Of a stretch of 64,000 bases of DNA, positions 32,605 through 44,572 are shown piece after piece; the stretch's first letter is position 1; each line of letters begins with the position of its first letter. The notes beneath the pieces are model-generated. The model had not been told where the DNA came from, did no database searches, and worked only from the letters and a program-made list of their open reading frames with translations. The position numbers were made by a program, and so were the translations under genes. Origin of the DNA: Diplolepis rosae (lineage: Eukaryota > Arthropoda > Insecta > Hymenoptera > Diplolepididae); assembly GCA_030998225.1 (NCBI GenBank), contig JAPYXD010000714.1, positions 4,402,001 through 4,466,000 of the forward strand. The letters are read 5' to 3'.

Positions 32605-33180
32605 ATGAATAATTTAAGAATAACGCGTAGCCTAGCCAAAAGCGACGGAGAGCTTAGGAGGGAAGTAGAAGCGTTTGACCCTTTTACCCCTACTAGGTCG
32701 ATTCCGCGCAGTAATTCAAGCGAAAATATCGAATCGGAAGTCAATTTCGAATTAAAGCAAAAGGATCTTAATACAAGAAAGAGGGTAACCAATCCAACCA
32801 CTAACGAACCAGCAATGGCAGCACAAACGATACCTTTGAAGGATGCATTAACCGCGGTGCCAGAATTTAACGGTGAAAACATACCGTTAAGCGTGTTTTT
32901 GGAAGGAAAATAATTTGATAGAATGTTTCAAGAAAGGTTTAAAACCATAAATTGAGCAAAGATTAGAAAACGCGAGGGATATGGAACACATAGTCCAGAA
33001 CACAATTAACGCATAAAGATTAGTGGATGCCAGAAAAGCATTGAGATAAGAAGGCAAGGAAAAATTTGAAAATAGGGAAACCAGACGAGGTACATACTTA
33101 TTACAATTTCACAACTCGCGCGGAATTGGAGAAAACTTGCAAGCAACAAATACTCACTCATTGATCATTTGTCAATATTG
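32605..33180 (+). pseudogene. gypsy-like gag, 5' part
   Basis: From ATG 32605 a frame encodes RSLAKSDGELRREVEAF, then LKDALTAVPEFNGENIPLSV, a typical start of the gag capsid region in insect gypsy-type elements. After a stop near 32911 it continues with KKGLKP-stop-IEQRLENARDMEH and RLVDARKALR-type sequence. It breaks off near 33180, where a mariner is inserted. Several nonsense codons are present. Confidence 0.6.
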
Positions 33181-33258
33181 TATTGGATCTATAACTTAAT
33201 TCGTGCGGGGATTTTTTAAAATTTCAACGTTTATTTAAGGAAAATATGCACAATAGTA

Positions 33259-33987
33259 TTATTCAACGTATTGCCAATCTGAAGCTATGACTTTTTCCCA
33301 TTTTTATGGCAATTTGTGGATTCCATCCCAAAAGAACTGCGTCGGCTTGGCGGCCAAGAATGAATCAAGCCAATTTTTGATACCCTGTTCTGATGTGAAC
33401 CGTATTCCAGTGAAAGCGTTCTGCATCGTCCGGAACAAATGGTAGTCAGAAGGGGCAAGGTCTGGGCAATAAGGCAGGTGGGGTAAAACTTCACATCCAC
33501 TGTTTTCCAAATAGTCCTTAACCGGAATAGCAACATGGGGCCGAGCGTTGTCACGATGGAAAATGATTGCCTTGTGTCTGTTCGCACATTCCGGGCGTTT
33601 TTCGGCTATTGCTCTCTTCAAACGGATTAACTGTGTTCGGTAGCGTTCTTCATTGATGGTTTCATCCGGTTTTAGCAGCTCATAATACAGCACACCTTTC
33701 TGATCCCACCAAATACAAAGCATTACCTCGGCGCCATGGATATTCGGCTTTGCATTTGATTTGGCTGGTTGGCCGGTTTTCACATATGATTTTTTGCGCT
33801 TGGGGTTGTCGTAATGGATCCATATTTCATCACCAGTAACAATCCGATGCAAAAATGACTTCTTTTTGTGGCGTTCCAGCAGCATTTCGGACATGCAAAA
33901 TCGCCTTTCAATGTCTCTTGGCTTGAGTTCATGTGGAACCCAATTTCCTTGCTTTTGAATGTATCCGGCTGCTTTTGAACGCACAAT
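33259..33987 (-). pseudogene. mariner transposase (DD34D) inserted in gag, nearly intact catalytic domain
   Basis: The minus-strand frame encodes GYIQKQGNWVPHELKPRD, then VTGDEIWIHYDNPKRK (first Asp), IIFHRDNARPHVA (second Asp) and LAPSDYHLFRTM (third Asp, 34 residues on). It ends KWEKVIASDWQYVE at 33259. All three catalytic Asp are present. The lesions are a nonsense codon at 33304 and loss of the N-terminal DNA-binding region beyond about 33990, so the copy is 5'-truncated. Confidence 0.9.
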
Positions 33988-33989
33988 GA

Positions 33990-34330
33990 CAGTAGCTTTT
34001 CAACGCATTTTCGGGATATTGGAACGATGGAATAATAATCAAGTTACGCCATCTCTTAGCAAACCGCACGAATTAAGTTATAGATCCAATAATAAGCCAG
34101 GTCATTTAGCAAATAGATGTCGCGGAAGAATTAGCGAAATAAATTATGTCCTGGTTAACTATCAATTATGCAATAAGGAAGGACACTCCGCCAGCCAGTG
34201 TAGAAGCTTGACAAGGTGTCAACTCTGTGACAAGCAGGGTCATGTGACAAAACAATGCCCTTTCCAATCAAACACGTGCCAGATTTGCAATTAAGCTGGT
34301 CACGTCGAAAGTCGATGTTTTCAATTTAAC
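33990..34330 (+). pseudogene. gag nucleocapsid region with several CCHC knuckles
   Basis: Encodes a run of zinc knuckles: a degenerate NNKPGHLANRC, CNKEGHSASQC, a complete CQLCDKQGHVTKQC and CQIC-stop-AGHVESRC. It continues the gag interrupted by the mariner. Three to four knuckles in tandem is more than the one or two usual for gypsy gag. Confidence 0.75.
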
Positions 34331-34559
34331 TCTGCGGCAAACAGGACAAACCCCCAATTAGAAGTGAGGTCTCAGTAGACCTGTCAACTTTTTAAAAGAA
34401 TTGGGTATACTGCTGCCACTTGTCGAATAAAAATGGACGAAAGTTCCGTATATAGAAGATTGCCGCAAGCGACAGTATAATGAACGGACCACGTCGGGAA
34501 ACGAAATAGGTCTTCTGAACACGAGCGCCGGAATGGAGATCTCACAAGGTCAAGTGCGC

Positions 34560-35038
34560 TCGACCAATTTGTTACAGACCGAGGACCCGATTTGCAAACT
34601 CTTTTTATTGGATTAGAGGCAATACTGAATATTGAGGCAATACCATTCCTATCATTCAGGTATTCCGGAATGCAAGGAAATATAATCAAGGCAAAGGTAA
34701 TTCCACGCGATATAAAAATAAACTTTTCATATAAAATACAAATAAAAGGAATATCCAACGAAATATTAGTTACCGGCAGCTCTGCAAAACTAAAGGTTTT
34801 TAACGAAGTTATAAAATTTCATGTAATTCGAAATGAAAATCAAATCCCCTACGATGGCATCCTAGGAGTTGAATCTCTAAATCAACTCAACGTAGTGATG
34901 GATTTACATTCTAAGACTCTGGAATTTAACAATCAAGTTATACCTTTTAAACAAGGCGGTAACTACAATTATAATCATAATGTCGATAGAATTATTAGCA
35001 TCAACCTACATAGCTGTGAACAAGAAATACTTGAGTAA
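34560..35038 (+). pseudogene. Retroviral-type aspartic protease region of the gypsy-like element
   Basis: The frame from 34592 encodes IKAKVIPRDIKINFSYKIQI, a GSSAKLKVFNEVIKFHVI stretch and IPYDGILGVESLNQLNVVMD. The DGILG motif is the conserved second half of the gypsy protease. Upstream, the expected DTG/DSG active-site motif is missing or destroyed. RT was not found downstream, so the element is truncated. Confidence 0.6.
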
Positions 35039-36690
35039 AATTGGCAACAAAGTGACTACTCACCGGACAACGACAGAATAGAGCTGCGTACCATAGGTGT
35101 CGCGCAGTTTTAAATAGAAAAATTGGCCAGGGCTCTCAGCATTATCCCGTCTTAAATTGATGTATAACCAAAAATGTTAAGTTGTGACATTAGTAAATCT
35201 TTATCCTGAAATTTACGTAAATTTTAACTTTTGTTCATTCCCTCAGAATATTTTTTTTCATCGAATAAAATTATTTTGTTGGAGTCACAAAATATTTTAT
35301 TAACTTGACAAAATTTTTGGTTTGAATGTACTGCATTATGAAAATTGATTAAAATTAACTTGAATATTTGCTTTGATCAACAAAATTGAAGCAATCAAAG
35401 AATTTCGTTGAATCAATTAAATAATTTAGATAGATCAACTAAATATTTTTCTGTAATAAACAAATTTTTTTTCGTTTTTGTAACAACAAAAACTATGGTT
35501 GAATGAATGAAAATTCAGATGATTCAAAATTTTAGCAACATATATAAATTTAAGTGACTTCAAGTTGGATAACACCTCTAGAAAACTACTCGCAACATAT
35601 ATAAGGCATTTTTTTCTTTATGTATAATCTATTATACGACCTACAAATTCCTCATTTTTCCTTCATTTCTGGCCCAGTAATTAAGCTGCTCCTTTGAAGA
35701 CAGACACGTAAATTTATTTCACTGCGAATTAGAAGGCCCCTTGCCATTTGAAAATATTATTCAAAACAAACAAATTATCCATTTTTTCCGATAAATTGCT
35801 AAACTCGTGAATTTCAATCATTTCGTTCATCGAGCGAATTTCGATCAACGAAAAAATTTTAGTAGGAAAGTTTTCCATTAAATTACAAAGAAGATTCCTA
35901 AAAAGTTAAAACACAATCGAATCAATAGTTAAAAATCGATCATTGATGTTTTGAAGGCGTTAGCGGCTGAATGTCTCGCGCGTAGGCTGTACTTACATCG
36001 TGTCTCTCAGCTTTCATTTTTCATAGAGTTTACCATCAAAAAAGATAAAAACTACAAATGAAAATAGATGAATAATAATAAATACTATAAATAAATAGTA
36101 TTTCAAACGTAAAATGATATATTTATTTAATATGTACAATAAAACAGGTCTATTGCTGTGGGAAACAAAATAAAGCAACATCTAGTCGGTAAGATTCACC
36201 AGACCAAATTAATAATTTCTGGACTTTTCCATTGTTTTGAATGCCCGTGCAATTCGTAGATTTGGAAGTTCAAAAGACAATACATTTTCCCGTTTATTTA
36301 TCTATTTTCCGACACAGTCTTTATCTTTGCCGACAGGCAACTATATCAAAAATCATTTCTCAGGGACTCACGCTTTACGTACAGTCCAAGCGCAAAACAT
36401 TCAGCCGCTAGCGACTTCAAGCATCGATAATAAATTCTCAACTAATAATTTGATTACATAAAATCAGGTATATAAAATAACCCCTCACCCAAAAGTCTGG
36501 GAAGCTCCGCTTACTATTCTCACTTGTCGAAATAAATTGAAAAGTTAACATTTAAGCAGTTAGGGCGTGGAAAGGTCAGAATAATCCCGATAGTAGAATA
36601 GTCCATCGCACGTAGCATAAGAATGTTCGAAAACATAGGTCAGGTAATTAGACACTGTATGCAGGTCGTATATTTATTATTTATATATAT
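35039..36690. other. AT-rich sequence with a TTTGATT-rich stretch, no gene seen
   Basis: 35090-35160 shares a TTGAAAAATTG(A/G)C-(A/C)GGGCTCTCAGCAT block with the R1-like copy at 38290. 35205-35480 resembles the TTTGATT-rich MITE at 20418. 36237 opens a 74-codon frame without recognisable motif. Confidence 0.4.
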
Positions 36691-36693
36691 ATA

Positions 36694-37130
36694 TAAGGTG
36701 TACAAATAAGATTCCGCCGTTTTTTATCAAACATTGGGCATTTATTGTGAAAGAACGGAACCGTATATTTTATTTCAATTATTGTTCTTCTTGCGTTTGG
36801 CACGAATCTTAATCCAATAATACTTCCAGTTCCGTGCTTGCCACACTTTCGGCATTCCGCTGCGATCTTTGTCTTCGATGTCAAATTCACCGTTCTTAAA
36901 CTTTTGAAACTACTTACGACAACTTCTCTCACTTAAGGCAGCCTCACCATATGTTTCTACAAGTAATCGATACGCCTCAGCTGCAGATTTCTTCAACTTA
37001 AAGAAGTAAATCGAAAGTTCACGCAAATGACGCTTATTCGGCTCAAACGTTGACATTTTTGCACATAAAAGAATATATTATACTGATAAAAATTCACTGA
37101 TATTTAAAGATTATGTTGTTGACAGATGTT
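36694..37130 (-). pseudogene. mariner deletion derivative
   Basis: On the minus strand the N-terminus is readable as MSTFEPNKRHLRELSIYFF, then SAAEAYRLLVETYGEAALS and a KNGEFDIEDKDRSGMPKVW end. One Trp-to-stop change is inferred from the mariner family pattern. The sequence then jumps to a short 3' region ending in GGTGTACAAATAAGATTCCGCC, a mariner-type terminal repeat (36694-36715). Catalytic residues are deleted. Confidence 0.75.
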
Positions 37131-37159
37131 CAACCTTACGACAGTGACGTTTTTCATCT

Positions 37160-37760
37160 GTCAATTTCAACGAAAACTTACTGGTGATTCATCAGAAAAA
37201 AGTACATGACTCAAAAATGAGACATCTATGCGCATTTTACTACGATTCCAATTACAGGAATTGACGCGTTTTAGGAAATCATTGCCGTATAAATCCTGAT
37301 GTAATGACATACAATACGGATGGAACTTGTGTTGATGTAAGATTCTTAATACAGATTGCTGACTAATTCCACTCTTTTTTTCCATTTGCCTGCTGCTTGC
37401 ATGTGGATTTAGTGCAGCAAAAGCTAAGATAGCAGCCGCATTATTTTCATTAACAATTGGTCGACGATTGACTCGTGTTTGTTTCTCTGTACCGGAGCGA
37501 CAGAAACGGTCAGCTAATCGCTTAAAAGCCATGTGCGATTTTTGTTGCCTATCCGGATAACGAGCCGCATACAAATTTTGGGCGTTTCTGTAATGTTTGC
37601 GGCATCCTCCCAGCATCATCAACATATCAAAATATTCTTGAAAATCGTTCATTTTTGCGTTCCGATGTACTCACATTAGAAGGTAATGCGTGACTAACTG
37701 ATATGACAACAGAAGGTGCTTACTTTCTGCCGATGTCAACCTTACCCTATATTCATAATA
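37160..37760 (-). pseudogene. Tc1/mariner-related transposase, N-terminal half (DUF4817-like HTH)
   Basis: The frame 37652-37167 begins MNDFQEYFDMLMMLGGC and contains a RNAQNLYAARYPDRQQKSH segment, resembling the DUF4817 helical domain of insect transposons. It continues through a second HTH (MEKKSGISQQSVLRILHQHK), HPYCMSLHQDLYGNDF and the first catalytic Asp in HVLFSDESPVSF. It is cut there and abuts the mariner derivative, so two thirds of the catalytic domain are missing. Confidence 0.7.
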
Positions 37761-38199
37761 TGAATTTCTCAAATATGATTTCCAGGTTATAATATTCATT
37801 GTTTGAGTTATTAGAAATATTTTTAGAAAACTTAGTAATCATAATATCCCTCCTCTTCGACTGGCACCATGACGAAGTCCTTCTCTTGGCCTGGTAGTGT
37901 CTTTCCTGACCCACGAGGAGGTATGGCTGATGTGAGCTTAGCTCTGCCGAGGTGGGGGACCATGCGAGATCAGGAGCCAACCCCTTCTGGATCTTGATCA
38001 GGAAGTGAGGTATTGAACACAAACGTCGGAGTCTGTGTTGCCCCGAGCGAGTCTGGTCCATCCATGTATTCCTGGACCAGCTGAGCGGACGTTGGGCCGC
38101 AGGGAACTGAGGTAGGACTGCGATTCGCGGAGAAACCCGTTCCCAACTATTCCGTCACGCTCCTCTACGCACGATGCGCTGGTTGAAAAACTTATGGAT
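37761..38199. other. Transition region, probably 5' sequence of the R1-like copy
   Basis: GC content rises abruptly near 37855. The GC-rich part reads like R1-element sequence but no convincing motif was identified. Confidence 0.4.
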
Positions 38200-39500
38200 G
38201 CAATTGGTAAAACGGTGAGGAAAGTGGACTTGGGTGCTTCTTCAGGAGCTGAGGGATGGAAGGACGTCCTTTAGCTCCTGAGGGAGCAAAGTTGAAAAAT
38301 TGACGAGGGCTCTCAGCATCATACAAAAGGGTATGCTGAGAAACAACCCTCGAAATGTTACTAACTGTGTGAATGAGGCCACTGAGGTGTTTGGGTATCA
38401 TGGGTATCTTTTGGAGACCGCATTCTGCGTTTCTGGGAGATACCCAATAAAGCTGACAAAGGGGGAGAAGAGGGTTGTGCCTTCTCACCCTGAGGATCGG
38501 ATCCCAAAAGAAGAGAAGGCTAGCACATTGCCCACATACGCTGCGGCCACCAGAGGCCAGACCCCACAAAAGGATGGGGAATGGCTGCTGGTGAAAAGAA
38601 AAAAAAAAGAAATAGAAAGAAGAAGGAAAAAAAGGTTCCTGTGCCCTCTGAGCAGGACCCTAAAGATAAGGGGAGGTTTTTAGGTGCTCTCCGGCCGCCA
38701 GGTCGGGCGACGCTATCAAAGTGTCAGCGAAGGACGGTGAGTCCTACGTAAGGAGCTCACCTGTTTAATCGACCTGCAGGAAATCGCTCGCGCGAAGGAG
38801 GCCATCCGCAAAGATGGAAGGCGCAGACTCGTTAAGAAATGGCAGACGAGATGGCATGGTGACCAATCCGGGAGATGAACACACCATCTAATCCCAGAGC
38901 TCTCCACCTGACTGGATAAAAATCACAGTCAAGTCGGCTTTTACCTGACGCAAGCGCTTTCGGGCCATGGTTGCTTTAATGCGTACATGAAGCGCTTATA
39001 GAAAAGAGACGATGAGTCGTGTCGCTATTGCGAATCCCTTGTGGGAAACGCAGAGCATACACTCTTTGTCTGTGCCAGGTGAAGCGTGGCAAGGGAGGCT
39101 GTCGGTCATGCAGTGGGCGCACAACTCACTCCTGACACGATGGTCTCTCTCATGCTCCAGTCTGAACAAATATGGATGCTTATCGAATCATTCGTTACCT
39201 TGGTAATGTAGACGAGGGTGCTCGATGGGCGTGCGGAGCGCGGTAGCAATGAGGGCCAGTAGAAATCACATCGGGGCCTGCACCCGCGGTCCTGCGTCTC
39301 GGGAGGACTCGGTTGTCCGCGTGGATCGCGGAAGGATTCTTTTTATTCCTTCCCTGTTTGGCGCGGCTAGTCGGCCTGCCTAACGGGCGTATGGCCGCGG
39401 ATGAGAGCTCCGGGTGAATGGATGATGGAAGAGTCGTACGCGACTTTAAGCTGGAACCAACTGCCCGCGAAGTTTAAAGCCGAAAGGCGTTACTGCGGGC
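38200..39500 (+). mobile_element. R1-like non-LTR retrotransposon, ORF1 fragment joined to ORF2 3' end
   Basis: 38300-38683 encodes an ORF1-like segment (RALSIIQKGMLRNNPRNVTN, GEWLLVKRKKKE). 38749-39210 encodes the ORF2 C-terminus (EIARAKEAIRKDGRRR, RWHGDQSGR, QALSGHGCFNAYMKRL and a CRYCESL..NAEHTLFVC zinc motif, with stops). 39420-39490 carries the same GAGTCGTACGCGACTTTAAGCTGGAA 3' tail as 25891-27062. Nearly all of the endonuclease and RT is deleted between the two parts. Confidence 0.8.
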
Positions 39501-40465
39501 GGTGCATTGGTTACAAACCTTTCTCATTTCGCCGTAGCTTTCCTGAAGTAAGTACATTTTAGTTTTTGGCTTGCATTTTCTGGAGGACTCTTATGAAAAC
39601 GCAGTCGAAGACTGACTGCTCTGGGCACTTAAGCGTTTACGCAAGTCAAGTACTGAGGCTTGAACTGTAAATGAAATACACTTGAGTGTTAAAACTGTCA
39701 CCTTTCCCAGCAAATGCACACCATGTATAACAACTTTTAAACACTATTCTTCCGATGGTATATCTTTTCTTTTCATATTAGTTTATTGCCAGCCCTCGTA
39801 TCCTGAATTTTTTTGCCCGATCAGGATAGATAGGTTGAGGGGTCAGTTCAAGCACCTGAATGAAGCATAACAAAATCTTTTTGAATCTGTTCGTTAGCGA
39901 CATTAATGACAATTATATTATATTGTATTATATTATAATTTATAATATATATATATATATATATATAATGCATATCTTGTAATATATTTTACTATGCTTA
40001 TGTATTATATCATTCGAGAAGGATGAAAATCATGGCGTTTGTATAGATGACCTTGGAAACTTTATATGTATGGTTATGCACTATTTCTTATTATTTTCAG
40101 GTAAGTCTCTAGATATATATAAGCGCGCGTTTTGACTAGTCCTTTCCCCCACTCACCACCTACAATCTAGATTGGCACCGGCTTGCCCCCAAGGCCTCAC
40201 GCTGTAACAATGTACATCTGTACAATCGTACAACATGATTTCAGTTTTCAGTCTCATGTACGTCTTGAAAGTGAAAATGTATACAATTGTATACTTCGTG
40301 CATAAGGTGTAGTTTGCACGTGCATCACTGAGGATAATTTTGAATCTTTGACTACTCCTGGTCCTTTTGGTAGGTCCATATAACCATTTACTTTTCGTAA
40401 CATAACCTCATTCTTTTATGTACGAAAACCCGCGAATTAACTTGATCTCTGATTGGTTCTCCACA
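39501..40465. other. Intergenic sequence with a (TA)n microsatellite
   Basis: An alternating TA run lies at about 39935-39968. Nothing else was assigned. The 150 bp before 40466 could be the 5' region of the candidate exon there. Confidence 0.4.
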
Positions 40466-40528
40466 ATGTCGGGCATTCTTGAAAAACTGGTGCTTCCTTC
40501 GGGACAAATTGTGGTATTGAGTGTGTGA
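40466..40528 (+). CDS. Possible first exon or small frame (uncertain)
   Basis: An ATG in good context (CACAATGTC) starts MSGILEKLVLPSGQIV and runs 20 codons to a stop at 40526-40528. The composition looks more like a protein than its AT-rich flanks. It may be a first coding exon of the gene ending at 41161, but no convincing donor in the right phase was found. I do not recognise the protein. Confidence 0.2.
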   Translation: MSGILEKLVLPSGQIVVLSV

Positions 40529-41046
40529 CTCGTACTTATTTATAATTCCTGTAAATATATCACCTAAACCTTGAATATATGTAGTTTCTCAATAATACAT
40601 TGAAACCTAGATTATTGAGGCCGTTTGGAGATGATGTCTCAATAAACAAGGGGAGGCAGTCATGCATGAAAACCAAAACAAACAGGTGTAAATTGAATTT
40701 GTTCAAAGACACAATTGATTGTATGCATTATGTAAAAAGTATTTAACTCTAGGAAATTTTGATAATGAAAGTGTTTTCAGCTAGTAGGGATTATAAACTA
40801 GAGATTTTATTGAAGGTACAGCTTATAGAAATGCTATACATCCATGTATAATGCTACTATAAAAGTTAATCTAAAGCGTGAATAAATGATCGAATGGGAA
40901 TTAAATTATTGCCAAATATACAATTAATCAGACATCATTTATGATTAAGTTTTCTATTTATGTTATAAGTATCGAAGATATTTCAATTTTGGAGTATCAG
41001 ACAGTTATTTTTTATATTTGCTTATTTCATGTAATTTTCGTTTTAG

Positions 41047-41161
41047 TATTCTCTGTCACTTGCTGAAGTTCCTTTTTGCACTTGGGTGTGTCCCAACAGA
41101 GATACTTTTTGAAGCAACACTAAATAGTGCTATCGATATAGCTACTACTGCAAATCAGTAA
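41047..41161 (+). CDS. Candidate terminal exon of an unidentified host gene
   Basis: A pyrimidine-rich TTTTCGTTTTAG acceptor is followed by an open segment of 37 codons (CHLLKFLFALGCVP, then TEILFEATLNSAIDIA) ending in TAA at 41159. AATAAA follows 45 bp later (41206), ahead of a T-rich stretch. Amino-acid composition is non-repetitive and codon use is mixed, unlike the surrounding AT-rich DNA. I cannot name the product, and no partner exon is certain; an upstream candidate is 40466. Confidence 0.35.
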
Positions 41162-42315
41162 AACTATTACAGATTGGTATCCCAGAAGTTTTCTTTTCCT
41201 GAAACAAATAAAGTTTTTATTTCAATTAGGTATTTTCTAAATACAAAGTCCTGCAAAATTTAAAAATTTTTGAATTACATGAATGGCACAAAGTGAGTCT
41301 TATAGACTTTTTGGCATTGAAAACCAATTTGACTGCAAAATTTGCCAAGAATGTTAGTTCATAGAGTAAATTGAGATTTAATAGTAAAAAAATAGCTGTT
41401 TGATAACCTAAACCGAGCGACTGCCAGCGAAACTCTGTTATACCGAAATAAGTGATAAGCAATGTTCATATAAAGATTCTTTTATCTAAATAGTGATTTG
41501 TTTCATCACAATAAATTTATAAAATTGGCCTGGATAGGTATTTTTTGACTATTCAATGTTAAATTATTCTAAAAACTGATGTGTTAGCCAATTCTTGCAG
41601 GCAGATTCGTGTCTACCGTCGAAAAATGTATAAGACTTACCTTCTTTTTTTCGCTAAATGAGCCTCACAGGCTCGTGTTTTCAAAAGTAAAGTATCACTG
41701 AGAAAAAATCCATGCGTCTTGTGTGTGAAGAACCAATGAATTTAAAGTTCAAACTCAATTTAACTTCGATAGCATAAAAATGATACTTGAATCGCTCGGT
41801 ACTCTTAGTATATAAACGCACACTATCATCTCTAACCTAGAAGCATTTAACTTTTTCTTGAATAGCAAAGATTTTTAGGCTTAATTGCATCGGCCCGGTC
41901 CACGATCTTACATGAGACGTATGATGCGTATCATGCTCATAACGCTTGAACGACCATACCTCTCGGGTATGGGAGAACCGAGCGTTTGTTCGTATTTCCT
42001 CTCATTGTACGCGCTTTTTCCAAGTGACTACTGAGTGGGCATGGCCTAAATGTCAAAGCGGTATGGTATGGTCTCTAGCGTTTGAGCTACGAACAGCGCT
42101 GTGCTTCTGTTTCGTGTATTTCTTACTATCAAATCATGTAGTACATGCGTTAAAAGCACGGAATGAGTGCATATTCATACTAGTATAATATGATTATTTA
42201 CTTTACTCAAAGAGCATCATTTTCATGCATCGGAAGTTCGACATTGTGCTCACTTTAAAAGTGGGCGTCAGTAACTTACACTAAAAGCATGGATTTTTTC
42301 TCAGTGTAGAATAAG
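41162..42315. other. Intergenic sequence left of the provirus, no gene seen
   Basis: Nothing recognisable beyond AATAAA at about 41206. The last bases (ATAAG) include the left TAAG target duplication of the provirus. Confidence 0.4.
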
Positions 42316-42611
42316 TGTGATACTATAACACATTTCGTAAAAGGAATGTGTTCTTTCCAAATATAGACAATTCCAGAAATAGCTGGTTTTCCATAATCTA
42401 GGAAAGCGAGAGTCCCGTTATTCCTCTCCACGTACATTTTAGAAGGAACCGGGCCCGTTGGACCCGCCCTGCCACCCTTAGAGTCAGTTGTGAACATATC
42501 TTTGCTACGGCTAGACCTATGTCGTAACTCTGTAACTTTTTATTAATAAAATAGTTTGTGTTGAACTTGTGACTAAGAACTTAATTGTGTAATAGTTCCC
42601 ACACCGTCACA
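42316..42611 (+). repeat. 5' LTR of the errantivirus-type provirus
   Basis: 296 bp, TGTG...CACA borders, polyadenylation-like ATTAATAAAATAG inside. Seven differences from the 3' LTR. Confidence 0.95.
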
Positions 42612-42618
42612 TAAATTT

Positions 42619-42636
42619 TGGCGATCCTTCCAGGAT
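42619..42636 (+). promoter_or_regulatory. Probable tRNA primer-binding site
   Basis: TGGCGATCCTTCCAGGAT starts 7 bp after the 5' LTR. TGGCG... would pair with a tRNA ending CGCCA, as in tRNA-Arg or tRNA-Ser used by other gypsy elements. The exact tRNA was not determined. Confidence 0.65.
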
Positions 42637-43303
42637 CCCTTTGAATCGACACGTCATTCTTTCAGGGATCTAAAAGAATCATATTTTCACGAGAAGCAAG
42701 GTGTGAATGAGTTAAAGTGCTAATAGATTTTTACAAGAATTAAAAGTGCAGGATTAATAAAAGTGCAAATTCTAAGGGCTTATAAAGATTCTTTAATCTT
42801 TAGCCAAAAGAGATCACGCAAGTAGTCTGAACGTAGTAGGGCTATAACCAGTGACTCTTTAGAAAGGAGAAGTGACGTCACTCTCCAAAGGAGACACCGT
42901 GGGAGTTCAAGAATTTCCCAGTTTGTTGGAAAACGAAGGAACAACGCAGCGTCAGGGAGGAACCTTCCTTGCACCCTGTCAGCAACTCTCAACCGTACCA
43001 GTGGTGTTCAACTTTTTTCTTCAAAAAATAAAAAAAAGTAAGTTTAAGAATTTACAAAATGATAACGCGGCCTTTTCAGTTATAGAAAGAAAATTGTCTG
43101 CGCGCGATATTAACTGTAACTGTAAGAAGCGATACGCGGCCGCGTTCTTTAATAACCGACTACGAATTACTTGTAATTTTTTTGACTAATCTGACAGCAG
43201 TGGCACCATGTCGCGACACAAACACCCGTTACACTCGAACGTTTATTCTAGTACAAAATATATAATCACACTAGTTTACACAGGCGATATCACCCTATTA
43301 ACC

Positions 43304-44572
43304 ATGGCGGAAAAACCTACCGTAGACCCGTTGATGTTGATTATGGAAAAGTTAACATTACTAGAGAACAGCGTTAAACAATTGAATCAGGAAAATGGCA
43401 AAAGGGCACAAGAAATAGCTGCCTCAGCCAAACACAACGATTTGATTTAAATAGAAGACTATTCGACATCATGTAGGCAAATAGGAAATTCGAAAAATCT
43501 GAGAGAGAAAATTAACGACGAAGATAAAGAAAGAACCTCGTCTAATAGATCCCCTTCTTCCGAGCGTAGGCAAAATTACAGAACAAACCAAGACTGCGCA
43601 CAGTTAATTCCTGCAAAAGATTTAATTAGAACCATCGAAGTTTTAAAAGGCAGGGACGACTGCGGCGTAGAAGACTTTATTGCATCGGTGAAACGCGCAA
43701 AAGGTCGATGTTCTGAAAAATATATCTTGTTAGATTTTATTATCGCCGAGAAAATCACAGATCTTGCAAAATGCACTATCCGATTTACGTCCATTAAGAC
43801 CTATGAAGAGCTATTCGACGCCCTTCGTCAAAATGTAGGAATCATCAGCTCAGTAGAATTGAGCCGCTCAAAATTAGAAGGCATAAGGCAATCACCTATT
43901 GAATCCGTACAGAATTATAACCTCAGATTCAGAGAACAGTTTAACGAGTTGAATTATGCGGTTCAAAACGAACACTCTAACAGCACAGTGAGGCGCCTAG
44001 TATTACAGGTAGAGGAAAAATCGGCAATCAAAAAGTATGTAATGAATCTAAAAGAGGAAATAGGTACTCAGGTAAGGCCGCTCAAACCTACTACGCTAAA
44101 TCAAGCTCAGCAGGAAGCTCTGGAGTCAGAAGTCTGGTTCAAGGAAAGAAACCAAGGGAATTACGGAAAAACAAAACTCCCACAAAGTCTGCCTCCGAGG
44201 CCTTATAAACCGGCAATATTACAATTTCAGAACGTTACAAAACCTCAACCGAAATATCCTTCATTGAGTAATCCTCCAAACCACTCGATGCCGCTTCAAC
44301 AATGGATGCAACTATTCTGTAACTTCTGTAAAAAGGTGGGTCACCAAGAATCGCAATGTTACACAAAAATGAAAAATTTTCAGAGAGGCAATCATTCATC
44401 CAGACCTTCAAACACAGTGAACCAACTGCAGGTAGATACTCTGATCAGCGAACAGCAGGAGGAATCTCTAGAGGCCCTAGAAATAGCAGACACAGAGTAT
44501 CCGCTATTTCCGGACGACTCTATTCAATTAGAGGACTCTTACTCGGAACTAGAGGACCAGCACAATTACTAG
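43304..44572 (+). pseudogene. gag: gag of the errantivirus-type provirus (one nonsense codon)
   Basis: ATG 43304 (ACCATGG context) opens a frame of about 422 codons. It has an N-terminal heptad-like stretch (MEKLTLLENSVKQLNQ), a capsid region with the LLQ/FRE-type QNYNLRFREQFNELNYAV motif, and one CCHC knuckle (CNFCKKVGHQESQC, about 44320). A single TAA at 43448 interrupts it, and the frame is otherwise continuous. Pol begins in an overlapping frame, consistent with gag-pol frameshifting in this family. Gag would form the capsid around the genomic RNA. Confidence 0.9.

Noticed and set aside
36237..36461. 74-codon frame with mixed composition
   Set aside because: No methionine start in frame at its beginning, no splice context and no known motif.
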